Assembly (NCBI RefSeq): GCF_001037495.1 | Contig: NZ_KQ089822.1 | Location: 1,860,001-1,924,000 of the forward strand | Direction of reading: 5' to 3' | Origin: Citrobacter sp. MGH106 | Lineage (GTDB): Bacteria; Pseudomonadota; Gammaproteobacteria; Enterobacterales; Enterobacteriaceae | Length of the DNA: 64,000 bases | Shown here: one piece after another, positions 18,904-28,139 of the stretch | Position numbering within the stretch: position 1 is the stretch's first letter | Layout of the letters: every line of letters starts with the position of its first letter | The notes under the pieces: generated by a model | What the model was told of the DNA's origin: nothing | What the model saw: only the letters and a program-made list of their open reading frames with translations | Database searches by the model: none | Translations under genes and position numbers: made by a program

Positions 18904-19785
18904 ATGTCATTCAATAATAACAAACTGTTAATTACTCTCTTATCCCTCTGCACATTTCAGACTTATGCAGCACAATGCACTGCGGAAACCTTCGCTAAAA
19001 ACAAACTGAACAACTTCATCCTTCTGAGTGAGCCGACAAGAACTGAAATTCCCAAATCTGTATCAATCACTATTGATAGTCCTGACGGGTATCTCCGCAC
19101 ATCGGTTCAAAGCAACTTCAGTCAATGCGGTGAAGTAATTGGCGGCCGTATGAAAGAGGTCAAAACCTCAACAGGCCAGAAAGCAGTTTTCACGGCAACC
19201 TCTGAAATTCAGTTGAATAAAACGGAATTTGGCTGGCGCATCCAGGTGGACTCAAACGGCGTCATAGCCGATAAAAACAGTCAGAAAACCACGCAGGCAT
19301 ATCGGCAGACTCTTGAGGGAATGTACCTGCTTAACGATAAAGGAATTATCAGCCGTGCAGTTAATCGTTCGGTTATCGCGGCCACAAAACCAGAAGATAA
19401 AGACAAAACCGTAGTGGGCACAATCGACTACGCCTTCAATTCATCAGGATTACTGGCAAGCGCGGCAAGCAAAGGAAGTATGGCGATAGATAATAATACG
19501 ATTGTATATAGTTATGATGGCAATCATCGCCTAATCAAAACCCAATCACCCTCAACCATAGAAGAGTATGGCTATGATAACGAGGGCCGTGAGTTGACCC
19601 TGAGCAAGACCCAGACGTATTTCACCATCGAAAAAAATCTGACCACCTGCGAGGAGTGGAACTCACATGGAGAATGCACACATGCCAATATAGATATCAC
19701 AATCACCCCAACTGATCGGACAGGTAAACAGTATGTAGACAAACATAACGCAGTAATGACGGCGAAATATGAATACTGGAACTGA
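18904..19785 (+). CDS. Secreted protein of unknown function with YD-like segments
   Basis: 293 residues with a signal peptide (about 1-22, ends TYA) and Cys at QCTAE, SQCGE, TTCEEW and GECTH, probably disulfide-bonded in the periplasm or outside. Segments such as YSYDGNHRLIKTQ and YGYDNEGRELTLSKT resemble YD-repeat strands of Rhs-type proteins, though too few to call it Rhs. Weakly preceded by an RBS. Not otherwise recognised. Confidence 0.65.
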   Translation: MSFNNNKLLITLLSLCTFQTYAAQCTAETFAKNKLNNFILLSEPTRTEIPKSVSITIDSPDGYLRTSVQSNFSQCGEVIGGRMKEVKTSTGQKAVFTATSEIQLNKTEFGWRIQVDSNGVIADKNSQKTTQAYRQTLEGMYLLNDKGIISRAVNRSVIAATKPEDKDKTVVGTIDYAFNSSGLLASAASKGSMAIDNNTIVYSYDGNHRLIKTQSPSTIEEYGYDNEGRELTLSKTQTYFTIEKNLTTCEEWNSHGECTHANIDITITPTDRTGKQYVDKHNAVMTAKYEYWN

Positions 19786-19843
19786 CCATTTGTAAGTATC
19801 CCTGCAAAACGAACCATCAACTTTTAGGGAGTCTCTGGCACTC

Positions 19844-19872
19844 CAACTTCCGTTCCTGGCACAAAGCGGACA
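19844..19872 (+). repeat. Related TCCGxx-ggcaca-AGCGGAC hairpin
   Basis: aacttccgttcctggcacaaagcggac resembles the element at 18698-18720 and lies just after the secreted-protein gene. Confidence 0.45.
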
Positions 19873-19918
19873 TTGAGGAAGGAGTTCAATCCTCGAGGTT
19901 TACTAAGTGCAATAAGTT

Positions 19919-20642
19919 CTACTCGAATCCTGCTACCCCTTTGCCCAGCTTATCAGCCCATTCCTGCATCATAACCTTTCACTCATCGAGATAAGTTACA
20001 TGGTTGTATGTGCGACGAACATTGTTGGTATCAGCGAACGCAAGTTGGACCTCTATAGCGTCGGGTTGATAGCCCATCTCGTTTAAACGTGTTCTTCCTG
20101 TAGTTCTGGTATATAGGTACCACTCCAGCCGAGGCTTTTAAGTAGCCGACACAGAGAGTGCGATGTCATTGGACTTAGCTGATTATCCCTGCCCGGAAAA
20201 AGGTGCTGCCGATGCCCGGTTAATCCCTGTAGTGTTCTGAGCTTTTTGACATCTTGGGAGGGCAGGGGAATACCGTGTTCTCTACAAACTTTCATTCGCG
20301 CTGCCGGAATGGTCCACAGGGCGCTATCAAGATCGATTCTGCCCATTCTGCTTCGGTAACTTCAGCGGGACGCGCAAGTGTCCACCACATTAACCACATG
20401 CAATAGTTAACCTGGTACGAGCCATGACTATTGTCAAAACAACTCAATAATCTCCCGATTTGCTGTGGGTTTAATGCCTGTTTGTGTTTTATTAGCAGGA
20501 AGGGGCTTGCGCGCAGGCCAGACGGGATCGCTATCAGCTCCAGGCGTCGCGACTGCCAACTCGAAAATTGATGAAACGGTGCGGCGAGCTTCCGCAGCAA
20601 CTGTCGGGGCTCCCCGTTTAGCTGTTTCCTGAAGAATTTCAA
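19919..20642 (-). pseudogene. P4-type tyrosine integrase, truncated and frameshifted
   Basis: Catalytic half of a P4-like integrase spread over at least three frames. 20642-20292 covers the core start (LNPQQIGRLLSCFD, TLARPAEVTEAEW); 20346-20083 continues with LWTIPAARMKVCREHGIPLP and TGHRQHLFPG; then LNEMGYQPDAIEVQLA and NVRRTYNHVTYLDE carry the active-site tyrosine, followed by an in-frame TGA and EWADKLGKGVAGFE. About 170 N-terminal residues are missing on the side facing the att-like repeat. Dead, so the island is probably fixed. Confidence 0.85.
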
Positions 20643-20729
20643 GGATGAAGATGGAAGAATGTTGTACTCATCCGCGCACTCATTTTTGACTGCGTTGCTA
20701 CGAGATGAATTGAGACGTTATGAAAAGAA

Positions 20730-20755
20730 AAATCCACGCAATTGCGTGGATTTTA
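20730..20755 (+). repeat. Right att-like direct repeat / ychF terminator
   Basis: Contains the hairpin CCACGCAATTGCGTGG followed on the minus strand by a T run, placed 58 bp beyond the ychF stop, so it serves as the ychF terminator. It also matches 3076-3101 (23/26) and lies next to the integrase remnant, suggesting an integration site within the terminator. Confidence 0.65.
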
Positions 20756-20812
20756 TGGTTTTTTGCGATTTTTATGAGATTCAGCGAAACCTCATGAGAC
20801 AACCAATTTTAT

Positions 20813-21907
20813 TTAGACGTTGAACAGGAAGTTCATTACGTCGCCATCTTTAACGATGTAATCTTTACCTTCTGCACGCATTTTACCGGCTTCTTTCGCG
20901 CCTTGCTCACCCTTGTAGGTGATGAAATCTTCAAACGCGATGGTTTGTGCGCGGATAAAGCCTTTCTCGAAGTCGGTATGGATTTTACCGGCAGCCTGTG
21001 GCGCGGTGGCGCCAACAGGGATTGTCCATGCGCGGACTTCTTTCACACCAGCGGTGAAGTAGGTCTGCAGGTTAAGTAGTTCGTAACCGGCACGGATCAC
21101 GCGGTTCAGGCCCGGTTCTTCCAGACCCAGTTCAGCCATAAATTCGTCACGATCGGCATCGTCAAGTTCTGCGATATCGGATTCAACTGCAGCACAAACG
21201 GCAACGACCACAGAACCTTCAGTGGCGGCGATTTCACGCACTTTATCGAGATATGGGTTGTTCTCAAAACCATCTTCGTTGACGTTGGCAATATACATAG
21301 TTGGCTTCAGGGTCAGGAAGCTCAGGTATTTGATAGCCGCTTTGTCTTCGTCAGTCAGGTTTTTCAGTGCACGTAACATACCGGCGTTTTCCAGCTGTGG
21401 CAGGCATTTTTCCAGTGCAGCCAGTTCTGCTTTAGCGTCTTTGTCGCCACCTTTGGCTTTCTTCTGCACGCGGTGGATAGCGCGCTCACAGGTATCAAGG
21501 TCGGATAAAGCCAGTTCGGTGTTGATAACGTCGATATCGTCAGCCGGATCCACTTTATTATTAACATGGATAATGTTGTCGTTTTCGAAGCAGCGAACTA
21601 CGTGACCGATAGCTTCTGTTTCACGGATGTTGGTCAGGAACTGGTTGCCCAGACCTTCACCTTTGGACGCGCCTTTTACCAGGCCCGCGATATCCACAAA
21701 TTCCATTGTGGTTGGCAGGATACGCTGTGGTTTTACGATTTCGGCCAGTTGATCCAGACGCGGATCGGGCATCGGAACAACACCGGTGTTCGGCTCGATA
21801 GTACAGAACGGGAAGTTTGCCGCTTCAATACCCGCTTTTGTGAGCGCGTTGAACAGGGTGGATTTGCCTACGTTTGGCAAACCGACGATACCGCATTTGA
21901 ATCCCAT
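20813..21907 (-). CDS. ychF: Redox-regulated ATPase YchF (OLA1 family)
   Basis: 364 residues, the usual length. P-loop GLPNVGKST at residues 8-16, a G-domain that prefers ATP in this family, coiled-coil region, and C-terminal TGS domain ending [11 protein letters not shown]. Ribosome-associated, linked to stress responses. In enterics it follows pth in the same direction, as here (115-bp gap). Confidence 0.97.
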   Translation of the reverse strand: MGFKCGIVGLPNVGKSTLFNALTKAGIEAANFPFCTIEPNTGVVPMPDPRLDQLAEIVKPQRILPTTMEFVDIAGLVKGASKGEGLGNQFLTNIRETEAIGHVVRCFENDNIIHVNNKVDPADDIDVINTELALSDLDTCERAIHRVQKKAKGGDKDAKAELAALEKCLPQLENAGMLRALKNLTDEDKAAIKYLSFLTLKPTMYIANVNEDGFENNPYLDKVREIAATEGSVVVAVCAAVESDIAELDDADRDEFMAELGLEEPGLNRVIRAGYELLNLQTYFTAGVKEVRAWTIPVGATAPQAAGKIHTDFEKGFIRAQTIAFEDFITYKGEQGAKEAGKMRAEGKDYIVKDGDVMNFLFNV

Positions 21908-22022
21908 GTTTAAATCACCTTAATCTTTTGATATTCAACCTGTTATAGAAAACAGATTGTAGAAAAGTAAATAACTCTGCCTATTATACACAGCACGCGA
22001 GAAAAATGCCGCACATCACTGC

Positions 22023-22607
22023 TTATTGAGCTTTAAAGGTATGTAAGCGGCTCGTTGCTTTCGTCAGGCCATCTTTGAATAAAATCTCGGTACAACGAGC
22101 CGCTTCGTCAATAGCTTCATCAATTAACTTCTGTTCTGAAACAGGCGGTTTACCTAAAACAAAGCCGACAACTTTGTTTTTATCGCCAGGATGGCCAATT
22201 CCGACGCGTAAACGATGAAAGTTCGGGTTATTGCCTAACTTGCTGATGATGTCCTTCAGGCCATTGTGCCCACCATGACCACCGCCAAGCTTAAATTTTG
22301 CGACGCCCGGGGGCAGATCCAATTCGTCGTGGGCGACTAAAATTTCATCGGGGTTAATGCGATAAAAACTGGCCATCGCGCCGACGGCCTTGCCGCTTAG
22401 ATTCATAAATGTGGTCGGCACCAGCAAACGGACATCTTCACCTTCGAGCGTCACTCTGGAGGTGTAACCGAAGAATTTCGGCTCATCGCGCAGGGGGGCT
22501 CGTAATCTCTCTGCCAGTAGATCGACGTACCATGCGCCTGCATTATGTCGCGTTGCCGCATACTCTGCGCCGGGGTTCGCCAGGCCGACAATCAATTTAA
22601 TCGTCAC
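22023..22607 (-). CDS. pth: Peptidyl-tRNA hydrolase
   Basis: Cleaves peptidyl-tRNA released from stalled ribosomes. 194 residues from GTG at 22607, the start used in E. coli (M-T-I-K-L-I-V-G); the longer open frame to 22712 is upstream leader. Catalytic His in RHNAGAW, NLSGKAV and the [13 protein letters not shown] motif are intact. Confidence 0.97.
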   Translation of the reverse strand: MTIKLIVGLANPGAEYAATRHNAGAWYVDLLAERLRAPLRDEPKFFGYTSRVTLEGEDVRLLVPTTFMNLSGKAVGAMASFYRINPDEILVAHDELDLPPGVAKFKLGGGHGGHNGLKDIISKLGNNPNFHRLRVGIGHPGDKNKVVGFVLGKPPVSEQKLIDEAIDEAARCTEILFKDGLTKATSRLHTFKAQ

Positions 22608-22779
22608 GTATTTTGTCCTGAGTGTGTCTATAACCGGCGTGTAGTTTACTGTCTGTCGGTGCGCTTGACAAAAAACTGCGTGCGTAACTGCAAAATCTGA
22701 ATAATTGCCCAAATGGACTATTAGAAAATGAGGTTGTTCAGTAGCTTATTTGTAAAGTTTTGTTGCATTGGTGTTTGTA

Positions 22780-22801
22780 ATTGTGATCGCTCCCGCACAT
22801 G
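22780..22801 (+). promoter_or_regulatory. Possible CRP site before ychH
   Basis: attgtgatcgctcccgcacatg keeps the TGTGA half and a weak second half, 81 bp before the ychH ATG. E. coli ychH is described as CRP-activated; the match here is partial. Confidence 0.35.
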
Positions 22802-22881
22802 CAAACGGCAGTGTTGTCTATACTTTACACATAAGGATTAGGGGTATTCCCTGTAGCAACCCAAAGTTCCGGAGGTGACAC

Positions 22882-23160
22882 ATGAAACGCAAAAATGCTT
22901 CGTTACTCGGTAACGTGCTCATGGCTTTAGGGTTGGTGGTGATGGTTGTCGGTGTTGGCTATTCTATTTTAAATCAGTTGCCGCAATTTAATCTGCCACA
23001 GTTTTTCGCACATGGTGCTGTGCTCAGTATTTTTGTTGGTGGTGTTCTCTGGCTGGCGGGGGCCCGCGTCGGTGGGCATGAACAAATCAGCGACCGCTAC
23101 TGGTGGGTTCGTCATTACGACAAACGCTGTCGCCGGAATAACAGCCAACGCCACAGCTAA
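22882..23160 (+). CDS. ychH: Inner-membrane stress protein YchH
   Basis: 92 residues with two membrane helices (about 8-27 and 42-60) and a basic C-terminus. Strong RBS ggaggtgac before ATG at 22882. In E. coli it has been linked to stress resistance and biofilm. It faces the convergent bc1 operon across a shared terminator. Confidence 0.93.
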   Translation: MKRKNASLLGNVLMALGLVVMVVGVGYSILNQLPQFNLPQFFAHGAVLSIFVGGVLWLAGARVGGHEQISDRYWWVRHYDKRCRRNNSQRHS

Positions 23161-23178
23161 GCGGTGACGTTATTGTAG

Positions 23179-23203
23179 ACCAGTCAGCTTTATGCTGACT
23201 GGT
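23179..23203. terminator. Bidirectional terminator between ychH and the bc1 operon
   Basis: Perfect 10-bp stem accagtcagc / gctgactggt with a TTTAT loop, between two converging genes. Confidence 0.8.
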
Positions 23204-23205
23204 TG

Positions 23206-24015
23206 TTAGTTCGCCTTGTTTCTGCGCGAGCGGGAACGGATACGCTGTAATAACGCGACTAGCGCCAAAACAACCGCCAGATATCCCATAGCATACATTC
23301 CCTGATGCTTTCTCGACTCCAGCTGCGGATCGGCTACCCACGCCAGAAATGCGGTGACATCGCGTGCGTACTGTTCTTCCGTTTGGGGTATGTGTGTTTG
23401 CGTAGCCCAGATTACCTCACCGTCTGTCAGTGGTTTTGGCATATTGATAATCCCGCCCGGGAAATACCGGTTAGCCTTCATCTCAGGATCATCGGGAACA
23501 TACCCCGTCAGCAATGCATAAATATAATCAGCCCCTTGTTCGGAATAAGGAATAAACGCATCCAGTAAAAATTGTGGAAATCCGCGATCGTAGGTTCGTG
23601 CCCGAACGATATAGCTCAAATCTACCGGCAGCGCGCCATTGTTGAGGTATTTGGCTTCCTGCTCATTGAGATAAGGGGAAGCAAAGACATCATTCAGATT
23701 GCCATCCCGTTCGCCGGGTTGCCCGTCGTCCTCCACGGTTGCAAAGACGTAACCGCTCGCCATTGTTTTAGCTTCAGCCTGACTCAGCTCCGGCCCTCCC
23801 GGTTTGGTCAGCGTTCGGAACGTCAGATATTTCATGCTGTGGCAGGCCCGACATTTTTCTTCGTAAACCTGCAGACCGCGTCGTAACTGCTCTGTGTCGT
23901 ATTTGCCGTTCGCACCGCTAAAAGACCACGTCTGCGGTGGCGGTTGCTGCGCACTGAGTACGTTGCTGAAGAACAGACCCAGACTGAGGGTGGTGTACGT
24001 TAAAAATCGGCCCAT
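23206..24015 (-). CDS. petC: Cytochrome c1 of a bc1 complex
   Basis: Membrane-anchored c-type cytochrome that takes electrons from the Rieske protein. Start chosen at MGRFLTY (24015), preceded by AGGAC and followed by a signal peptide (ends SAQ around residue 22); the longer frame to 24060 overlaps cytochrome b. Heme motif C55-R-A-C58-H59, then the family regions SMKYLTF and FPGGIINMPKPL with a candidate distal Met. One C-terminal helix (about 240-258) anchors it. 269 residues. Third bc1 gene, 4 bp after petB. Confidence 0.93.
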   Translation of the reverse strand: MGRFLTYTTLSLGLFFSNVLSAQQPPPQTWSFSGANGKYDTEQLRRGLQVYEEKCRACHSMKYLTFRTLTKPGGPELSQAEAKTMASGYVFATVEDDGQPGERDGNLNDVFASPYLNEQEAKYLNNGALPVDLSYIVRARTYDRGFPQFLLDAFIPYSEQGADYIYALLTGYVPDDPEMKANRYFPGGIINMPKPLTDGEVIWATQTHIPQTEEQYARDVTAFLAWVADPQLESRKHQGMYAMGYLAVVLALVALLQRIRSRSRRNKAN

Positions 24016-24019
24016 AATG

Positions 24020-25192
24020 TCAGTCCTGTTTTTCCAGTAAGCGTCGACACGGCAGAACAATCAGAAACCATGCGAAATAGACCAGCGTTGAAAGCTGAGA
24101 TGCTGCACGGATCCAGCCCTCGTCATGATTAAACCCATCAACTAAATCCGGACCAACCAGCGCTTTTGATCCCAGCCAGCCTAAAAAGAAGGCGTTGACT
24201 ACCCAAATCCAGAAGCTGACTTTAACCAGCTTGCTATAGTTGCGAAACCGCGCACGTGACGTATCCAGCCAGGGGAGAAAATAGAAAATCAGTACCGAGG
24301 CGCACATCGCAGTAATACCCGCCAGCTCATTGGGAAAGCAGCGCAAAATAGAGAAGAAGGGCAGAAAGTACCATTCCGGTGCGACGATGGCCGGCGTGAC
24401 TGTCGGATCGGCGGGAATAAAGTTATCGGCGCTGCTGAGATAATGGGGCGCGAAGAAGAGAAACCAGGTAAACAACATTAAAAAGAGAGTGAGTTTAATG
24501 GCATCGCTCTCGGTGACGCGAAAATCAAACAGCAGCCGTTGAGACTCTTGTGCGGAAAATGTTTTCTTCATCGCATGGGCAAAAGCCGACTGAACGGTGC
24601 GTACATGCCATATCGTCACCGCGACAATCGCGAATGGAATAATAAAGTGAAGCACATAAAAACGCCCAATTGTTGGTGTACCGGGCGCATATCCACCGAC
24701 TAAATAGGTATACAGCGAATCCCCGATAAACGGAATTGCCCGGGCAAAACTGGTAATAACCGTGGCGGCCCAGTAGCTTTTTTGCCCCCAAATAAGGCTA
24801 TAGCCCAGAAAAGCAGTGATCATCAGCAGCACATATAACGTCACGCTGATGGTCCACATCTTCAGATAGGGTTTGCGGTAAACGTTGTAATACATCGCGC
24901 GGAAAATATGCAAATAACAGGCAAAGAAAAAGAGTGAAGCGCCAGTTGCATGCATGTTGCGCACCAGTTCACCGTGCCTGACTGAACGCATAATATGAAT
25001 AATGGAATCAAATGCGGACTCCGCCGTAGGTACGTAGAACATTGCCAGTACAATGCCCGACAGGATTTGGACACCCAGCATCACTAGTAATATCAAACCG
25101 ATAGCAAATACCCACAGCCCGGAAACGGAGCGGGGAAGCGGAAGGCGCAACTGAAAGTTGCGCCATGACGTCGTTATATCAGAAGTGCTCAT
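24020..25192 (-). CDS. petB: Cytochrome b of a bc1 complex
   Basis: Membrane core of quinol:cytochrome c oxidoreductase. I start at MSTSD (25192), directly after the Rieske stop. Heme ligands H81/H95 and H182/H196 keep the 14-residue spacing of bc1 complexes. The Qo-site motif PEWY is at 273-276 and GQKSYWAATVIT matches the cd-helix region. About eight membrane helices, full-length at 390 residues (fused form, not b6 plus subunit IV). All catalytic features are intact. Confidence 0.95.
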   Translation of the reverse strand: MSTSDITTSWRNFQLRLPLPRSVSGLWVFAIGLILLVMLGVQILSGIVLAMFYVPTAESAFDSIIHIMRSVRHGELVRNMHATGASLFFFACYLHIFRAMYYNVYRKPYLKMWTISVTLYVLLMITAFLGYSLIWGQKSYWAATVITSFARAIPFIGDSLYTYLVGGYAPGTPTIGRFYVLHFIIPFAIVAVTIWHVRTVQSAFAHAMKKTFSAQESQRLLFDFRVTESDAIKLTLFLMLFTWFLFFAPHYLSSADNFIPADPTVTPAIVAPEWYFLPFFSILRCFPNELAGITAMCASVLIFYFLPWLDTSRARFRNYSKLVKVSFWIWVVNAFFLGWLGSKALVGPDLVDGFNHDEGWIRAASQLSTLVYFAWFLIVLPCRRLLEKQD

Positions 25193-25193
25193 A

Positions 25194-25745
25194 TCAGGCA
25201 TCCTTTGCACCAATACGTACGCTCAGACCATCGGCAGACAAGGTATAGTCCGGGATTGCCAGATTCGCAGTGGCCGGACCGCGCGTCACACGTCCGGAGG
25301 TATCAAACTCTGAACCATGACACGGACAGATCCATCCCTGGCCACTGGGGTTGGCGTTAGGAACACACCCCGCGTGAGGGCAATAGCCCTGTATAACCAG
25401 CCACTGTGGATGTGCCGCTGTAACCCGTTCGCTATCTGCCTGAGGAGCCAGCAGTAATCGATTATCTGCCTGTTGCGCCGCTGCAATCTCTTGCGGAGTT
25501 CGGTGGTGAATGAGGATCAGTTTTCCCTGCCAGATACGCTTCACTGTCTGGCCTGCTGCTACGCCTGCAAGAGAGACATCAATTGGCTCATTTTCTGCCT
25601 CGGTTTTATCATCCGGGCCCAGTGCTGAGATGAGCGGCCAGACGGCGGCAGTGACACCCGCCGCGCCGACAAATTTTGTCAGTTTGCACAGGCAGTCACG
25701 TCGCCCGGTCTGGATCGTTTCACTATCGGGTTTTTTATCCACCAC
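25194..25745 (-). CDS. petA: Rieske iron-sulfur protein of a bc1 complex
   Basis: 183 residues from a GTG at 25745 (RBS gggag). N-terminal twin-arginine-type sequence GRRDCLCKL and a hydrophobic anchor (about 22-42). Cluster ligands C122, H124, C140 and H143, with C127 and C142 for the disulfide. The first box reads CPHAGC instead of the usual CTHLGC, a mild variation. Order Rieske-b-c1 is the standard petABC/fbcFBC order. Confidence 0.95.
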   Translation of the reverse strand: MVDKKPDSETIQTGRRDCLCKLTKFVGAAGVTAAVWPLISALGPDDKTEAENEPIDVSLAGVAAGQTVKRIWQGKLILIHHRTPQEIAAAQQADNRLLLAPQADSERVTAAHPQWLVIQGYCPHAGCVPNANPSGQGWICPCHGSEFDTSGRVTRGPATANLAIPDYTLSADGLSVRIGAKDA

Positions 25746-25769
25746 CAGTATTCTCCCTTTATCGTGGCG

Positions 25770-26210
25770 TTACTGTTTATCGATGCGGGTATAAATATCC
25801 TGAAAGCGTTTATCCGCAAGGCCCGGTGCTTTAAACGCGCGGTAGCTGTCGGGCAATACGGCGTCACCGACTTTGATCAGCATGATCATGCCCTGGGCAT
25901 AGTGGGGTGAGCACTTGATGCCGTAGAAGCCTGCGTTGTCGTATTTGACTTCAATCTCTTCATCGATTTTGCCAATGAAACCGGGATAGCCTGCGGGTGA
26001 GAGTTCGGCAATCGAGGCTGCATTGTGGCTCTTATGTTTGCGGATAAACTTCACGCTATCGCCCGGTTGGATCGCCAGATAGTCCGGCTCGTAGACCATT
26101 GGCCCACCAGCACCTCGGTTTTTCATCAGCACTTCATGCGTTTGTGCGAGAGCCGTGGAGGTGAAGGCTAACAGGCACAGGATTTGCAGACTTTGCTTAA
26201 TACATTTCAT
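25770..26210 (-). CDS. Pseudoazurin (type 1 copper protein)
   Basis: 146 residues with a signal peptide (ends ALA at 22). Copper ligands H62, C100, H103 and M108 in the pattern KSHNAAS ... KCSPHYAQGM match pseudoazurins, which shuttle electrons in the periplasm, typically to copper nitrite reductase or nitrous oxide reductase. Lies 17 bp after the ABC ATPase and 24 bp before the Rieske gene, so probably the electron acceptor of the encoded bc1 complex. The terminal acceptor is not in this window. Confidence 0.92.
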   Translation of the reverse strand: MKCIKQSLQILCLLAFTSTALAQTHEVLMKNRGAGGPMVYEPDYLAIQPGDSVKFIRKHKSHNAASIAELSPAGYPGFIGKIDEEIEVKYDNAGFYGIKCSPHYAQGMIMLIKVGDAVLPDSYRAFKAPGLADKRFQDIYTRIDKQ

Positions 26211-26227
26211 ATCAGTTCCTTTGGTAT

Positions 26228-27049
26228 TTACGCTGGTCGTTGGTAGCGGATGAAGCAGCTCGCCCCATCAGGTGGACGTTCGACAATTGCATCGATGCCA
26301 AACCAGCAGTTAAGGTTTTCTCGGGTGAACACTGCAGAAGGATTGCCCTGCATCGCCAGTTGTCCGGCTTTCATCACCATGATGCGATCGCAGAACATTG
26401 CGGCATGATTCAGGTCGTGCAGGGCAGCAATAACGGTAAGTTTCTCGCGTTTGACAAGGTTGAGCAGGCCAATCTGATGTTGGATATCGAGATGATTTGT
26501 CGGCTCATCCATCAGCAGTACCTGCGGTTGTTGCGCCAACGCCCTGGCTATATGCAGGCGCTGGCGTTCGCCCCCGGAGAATGTATGCCAGCAGCGATGC
26601 TGTACGTTTTGCATGGAGACTTTTTCCAGCATCGCTTGCACAATCTCATCGTCAGAACGCGACCATGGCGACAACAGGCTTAGAAATGGTGTGCGGCCAA
26701 GAGAAACGGCCTGAATGGCGGTAAGACGCTCGCTGGTTTCTGCCTGTTGTTCAACAAGAGCCACTTTTTGCGCCAAATGGCGCCGCGAATAGCGGTGAAC
26801 GTCTTTGTTGTTCAGCAAAACCTTGCCTGCGGAGGGTTTCAGTAAACCGGCCAGAAGCGAAATCAGTGATGTTTTCCCGGAACCATTGGGGCCGATAATC
26901 CCAACAAACTCCCCGGGAGAAACCTGAAAAGAGACATCATTTACAATTGCCTTGCCTTTCACTTCCCAGTGCAGATTTTGCGCGCAAACCACATGATTAG
27001 CCGCATTCGCTCTGCGTAGAGGTGATGTAAAGCATGGGTTAACGGTCAT
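26228..27049 (-). CDS. ABC transporter ATP-binding protein (FepC/BtuD type)
   Basis: 273 residues. Walker A GPNGSGKT at 53-60, signature SGGERQR around 158, Walker B VLLMDEP and switch His in ALHDLNHAA. Energises the adjacent FecCD permease; its start overlaps the permease stop by 4 bp. It could in principle also serve the ATPase-less permease of the island at 10.2-11.2 kb. Confidence 0.93.
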   Translation of the reverse strand: MTVNPCFTSPLRRANAANHVVCAQNLHWEVKGKAIVNDVSFQVSPGEFVGIIGPNGSGKTSLISLLAGLLKPSAGKVLLNNKDVHRYSRRHLAQKVALVEQQAETSERLTAIQAVSLGRTPFLSLLSPWSRSDDEIVQAMLEKVSMQNVQHRCWHTFSGGERQRLHIARALAQQPQVLLMDEPTNHLDIQHQIGLLNLVKREKLTVIAALHDLNHAAMFCDRIMVMKAGQLAMQGNPSAVFTRENLNCWFGIDAIVERPPDGASCFIRYQRPA

Positions 27050-28110
27050 TTGCTCGGATTCCCTCGTATCAATATGAGTGAAAATGCGGGAGCGCCGACC
27101 AGGGCGGTGATCACGCCGATTGGCAACACTTGCCCTGGAAGCAGGGTTCGGGAGATGACATCCGCCACGATGAGAAAAATAGCGCCAATAAAGGCGCTTA
27201 CGGGCAATAAGCGGTGATGCTGGTTTCCCACCAGTAAACGGGCGGCATGAGGAATGACCAGCCCGACAAAACCAATAGCGCCTACAATCGATACCATAAT
27301 GGCCGTCATTCCCGTCACTGCGGTAATCAGTACGACGCGGGTGCGTTTAACCGGAATACCCAGCGATGCGGCCGATTCAGCGCCAAAGGAAAATGCATCA
27401 AGATGGCGGGCGTAGCAAAAGCAGATAATTATGCCGACCAGCGCAGTTGGGATAGCCAGAACCACATCTGGCCAGCGAACGCCGCTAAGGTTGCCCAGTA
27501 GCCAGAACATAATGCCGCGAGCCTGCTCGGCATTGGCTGAGCGGGTGATAATCAGTGAAGTGATGGCATTGAACAACTGTGAGCTGGCAATCCCGGCGAG
27601 AATGATTTGCGTGGTGGCGGAACCGTGTTTTCCCCGCGCAGCCATCGCCAGCAGTGCGACAAACAAAAACGCCGTCAAGGCGCCGATAAAGGCGCCGAGA
27701 GACATGCTGACGATCCCTGCACCCAGTCCGGTTAATGCAATGAGCACGGCTCCGGTTGACGCTCCGGCGGAAATCCCCAGCAGATAGGGTTCGGCCAGCG
27801 CATTACGTAGCAGTGACTGTAACACTACCCCGGAAACCGCCAGACATGCGCCGCAACAGGCGGAAACCAGCGCGCGAGTCAGACGGTAGTTCCAGATAAT
27901 CCCGGCATCCAACGCGTCCACCATATACTGGGTGTCAAACAGTCGGTTTGCCAGCGTATGGATAACGTGCTGCCACGGAATAAATGTTTCACCGATGGAG
28001 ATCCCTGCCAGAAGAACGCCACACATCACCACACTGACCCACAGGCTGTGTAGCACTGCCCGGTTTGTTAATTGACGAATGGCCTGGCGCGTCCTGCGTA
28101 ATTCACTCAT
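27046..28110 (-). CDS. FecCD/BtuC-type ABC permease
   Basis: Start taken at MSELRRTRQ (28110), since the longer frame runs into the upstream hairpin. About 354 residues, ten helices, with GFVGLVIPHAAR and LRNALAEPYLLGISAGAS motifs of the BtuC/FepD family. RBS is weak; expression may depend on read-through from the binding-protein gene. Ligand: a corrinoid is suggested by the riboswitch, otherwise a siderophore. Confidence 0.92.
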   Translation of the reverse strand: MSELRRTRQAIRQLTNRAVLHSLWVSVVMCGVLLAGISIGETFIPWQHVIHTLANRLFDTQYMVDALDAGIIWNYRLTRALVSACCGACLAVSGVVLQSLLRNALAEPYLLGISAGASTGAVLIALTGLGAGIVSMSLGAFIGALTAFLFVALLAMAARGKHGSATTQIILAGIASSQLFNAITSLIITRSANAEQARGIMFWLLGNLSGVRWPDVVLAIPTALVGIIICFCYARHLDAFSFGAESAASLGIPVKRTRVVLITAVTGMTAIMVSIVGAIGFVGLVIPHAARLLVGNQHHRLLPVSAFIGAIFLIVADVISRTLLPGQVLPIGVITALVGAPAFSLILIRGNPSK

Positions 28111-28139
28111 TATTTTACGGCTGCCCTGAGTACAAAAGG

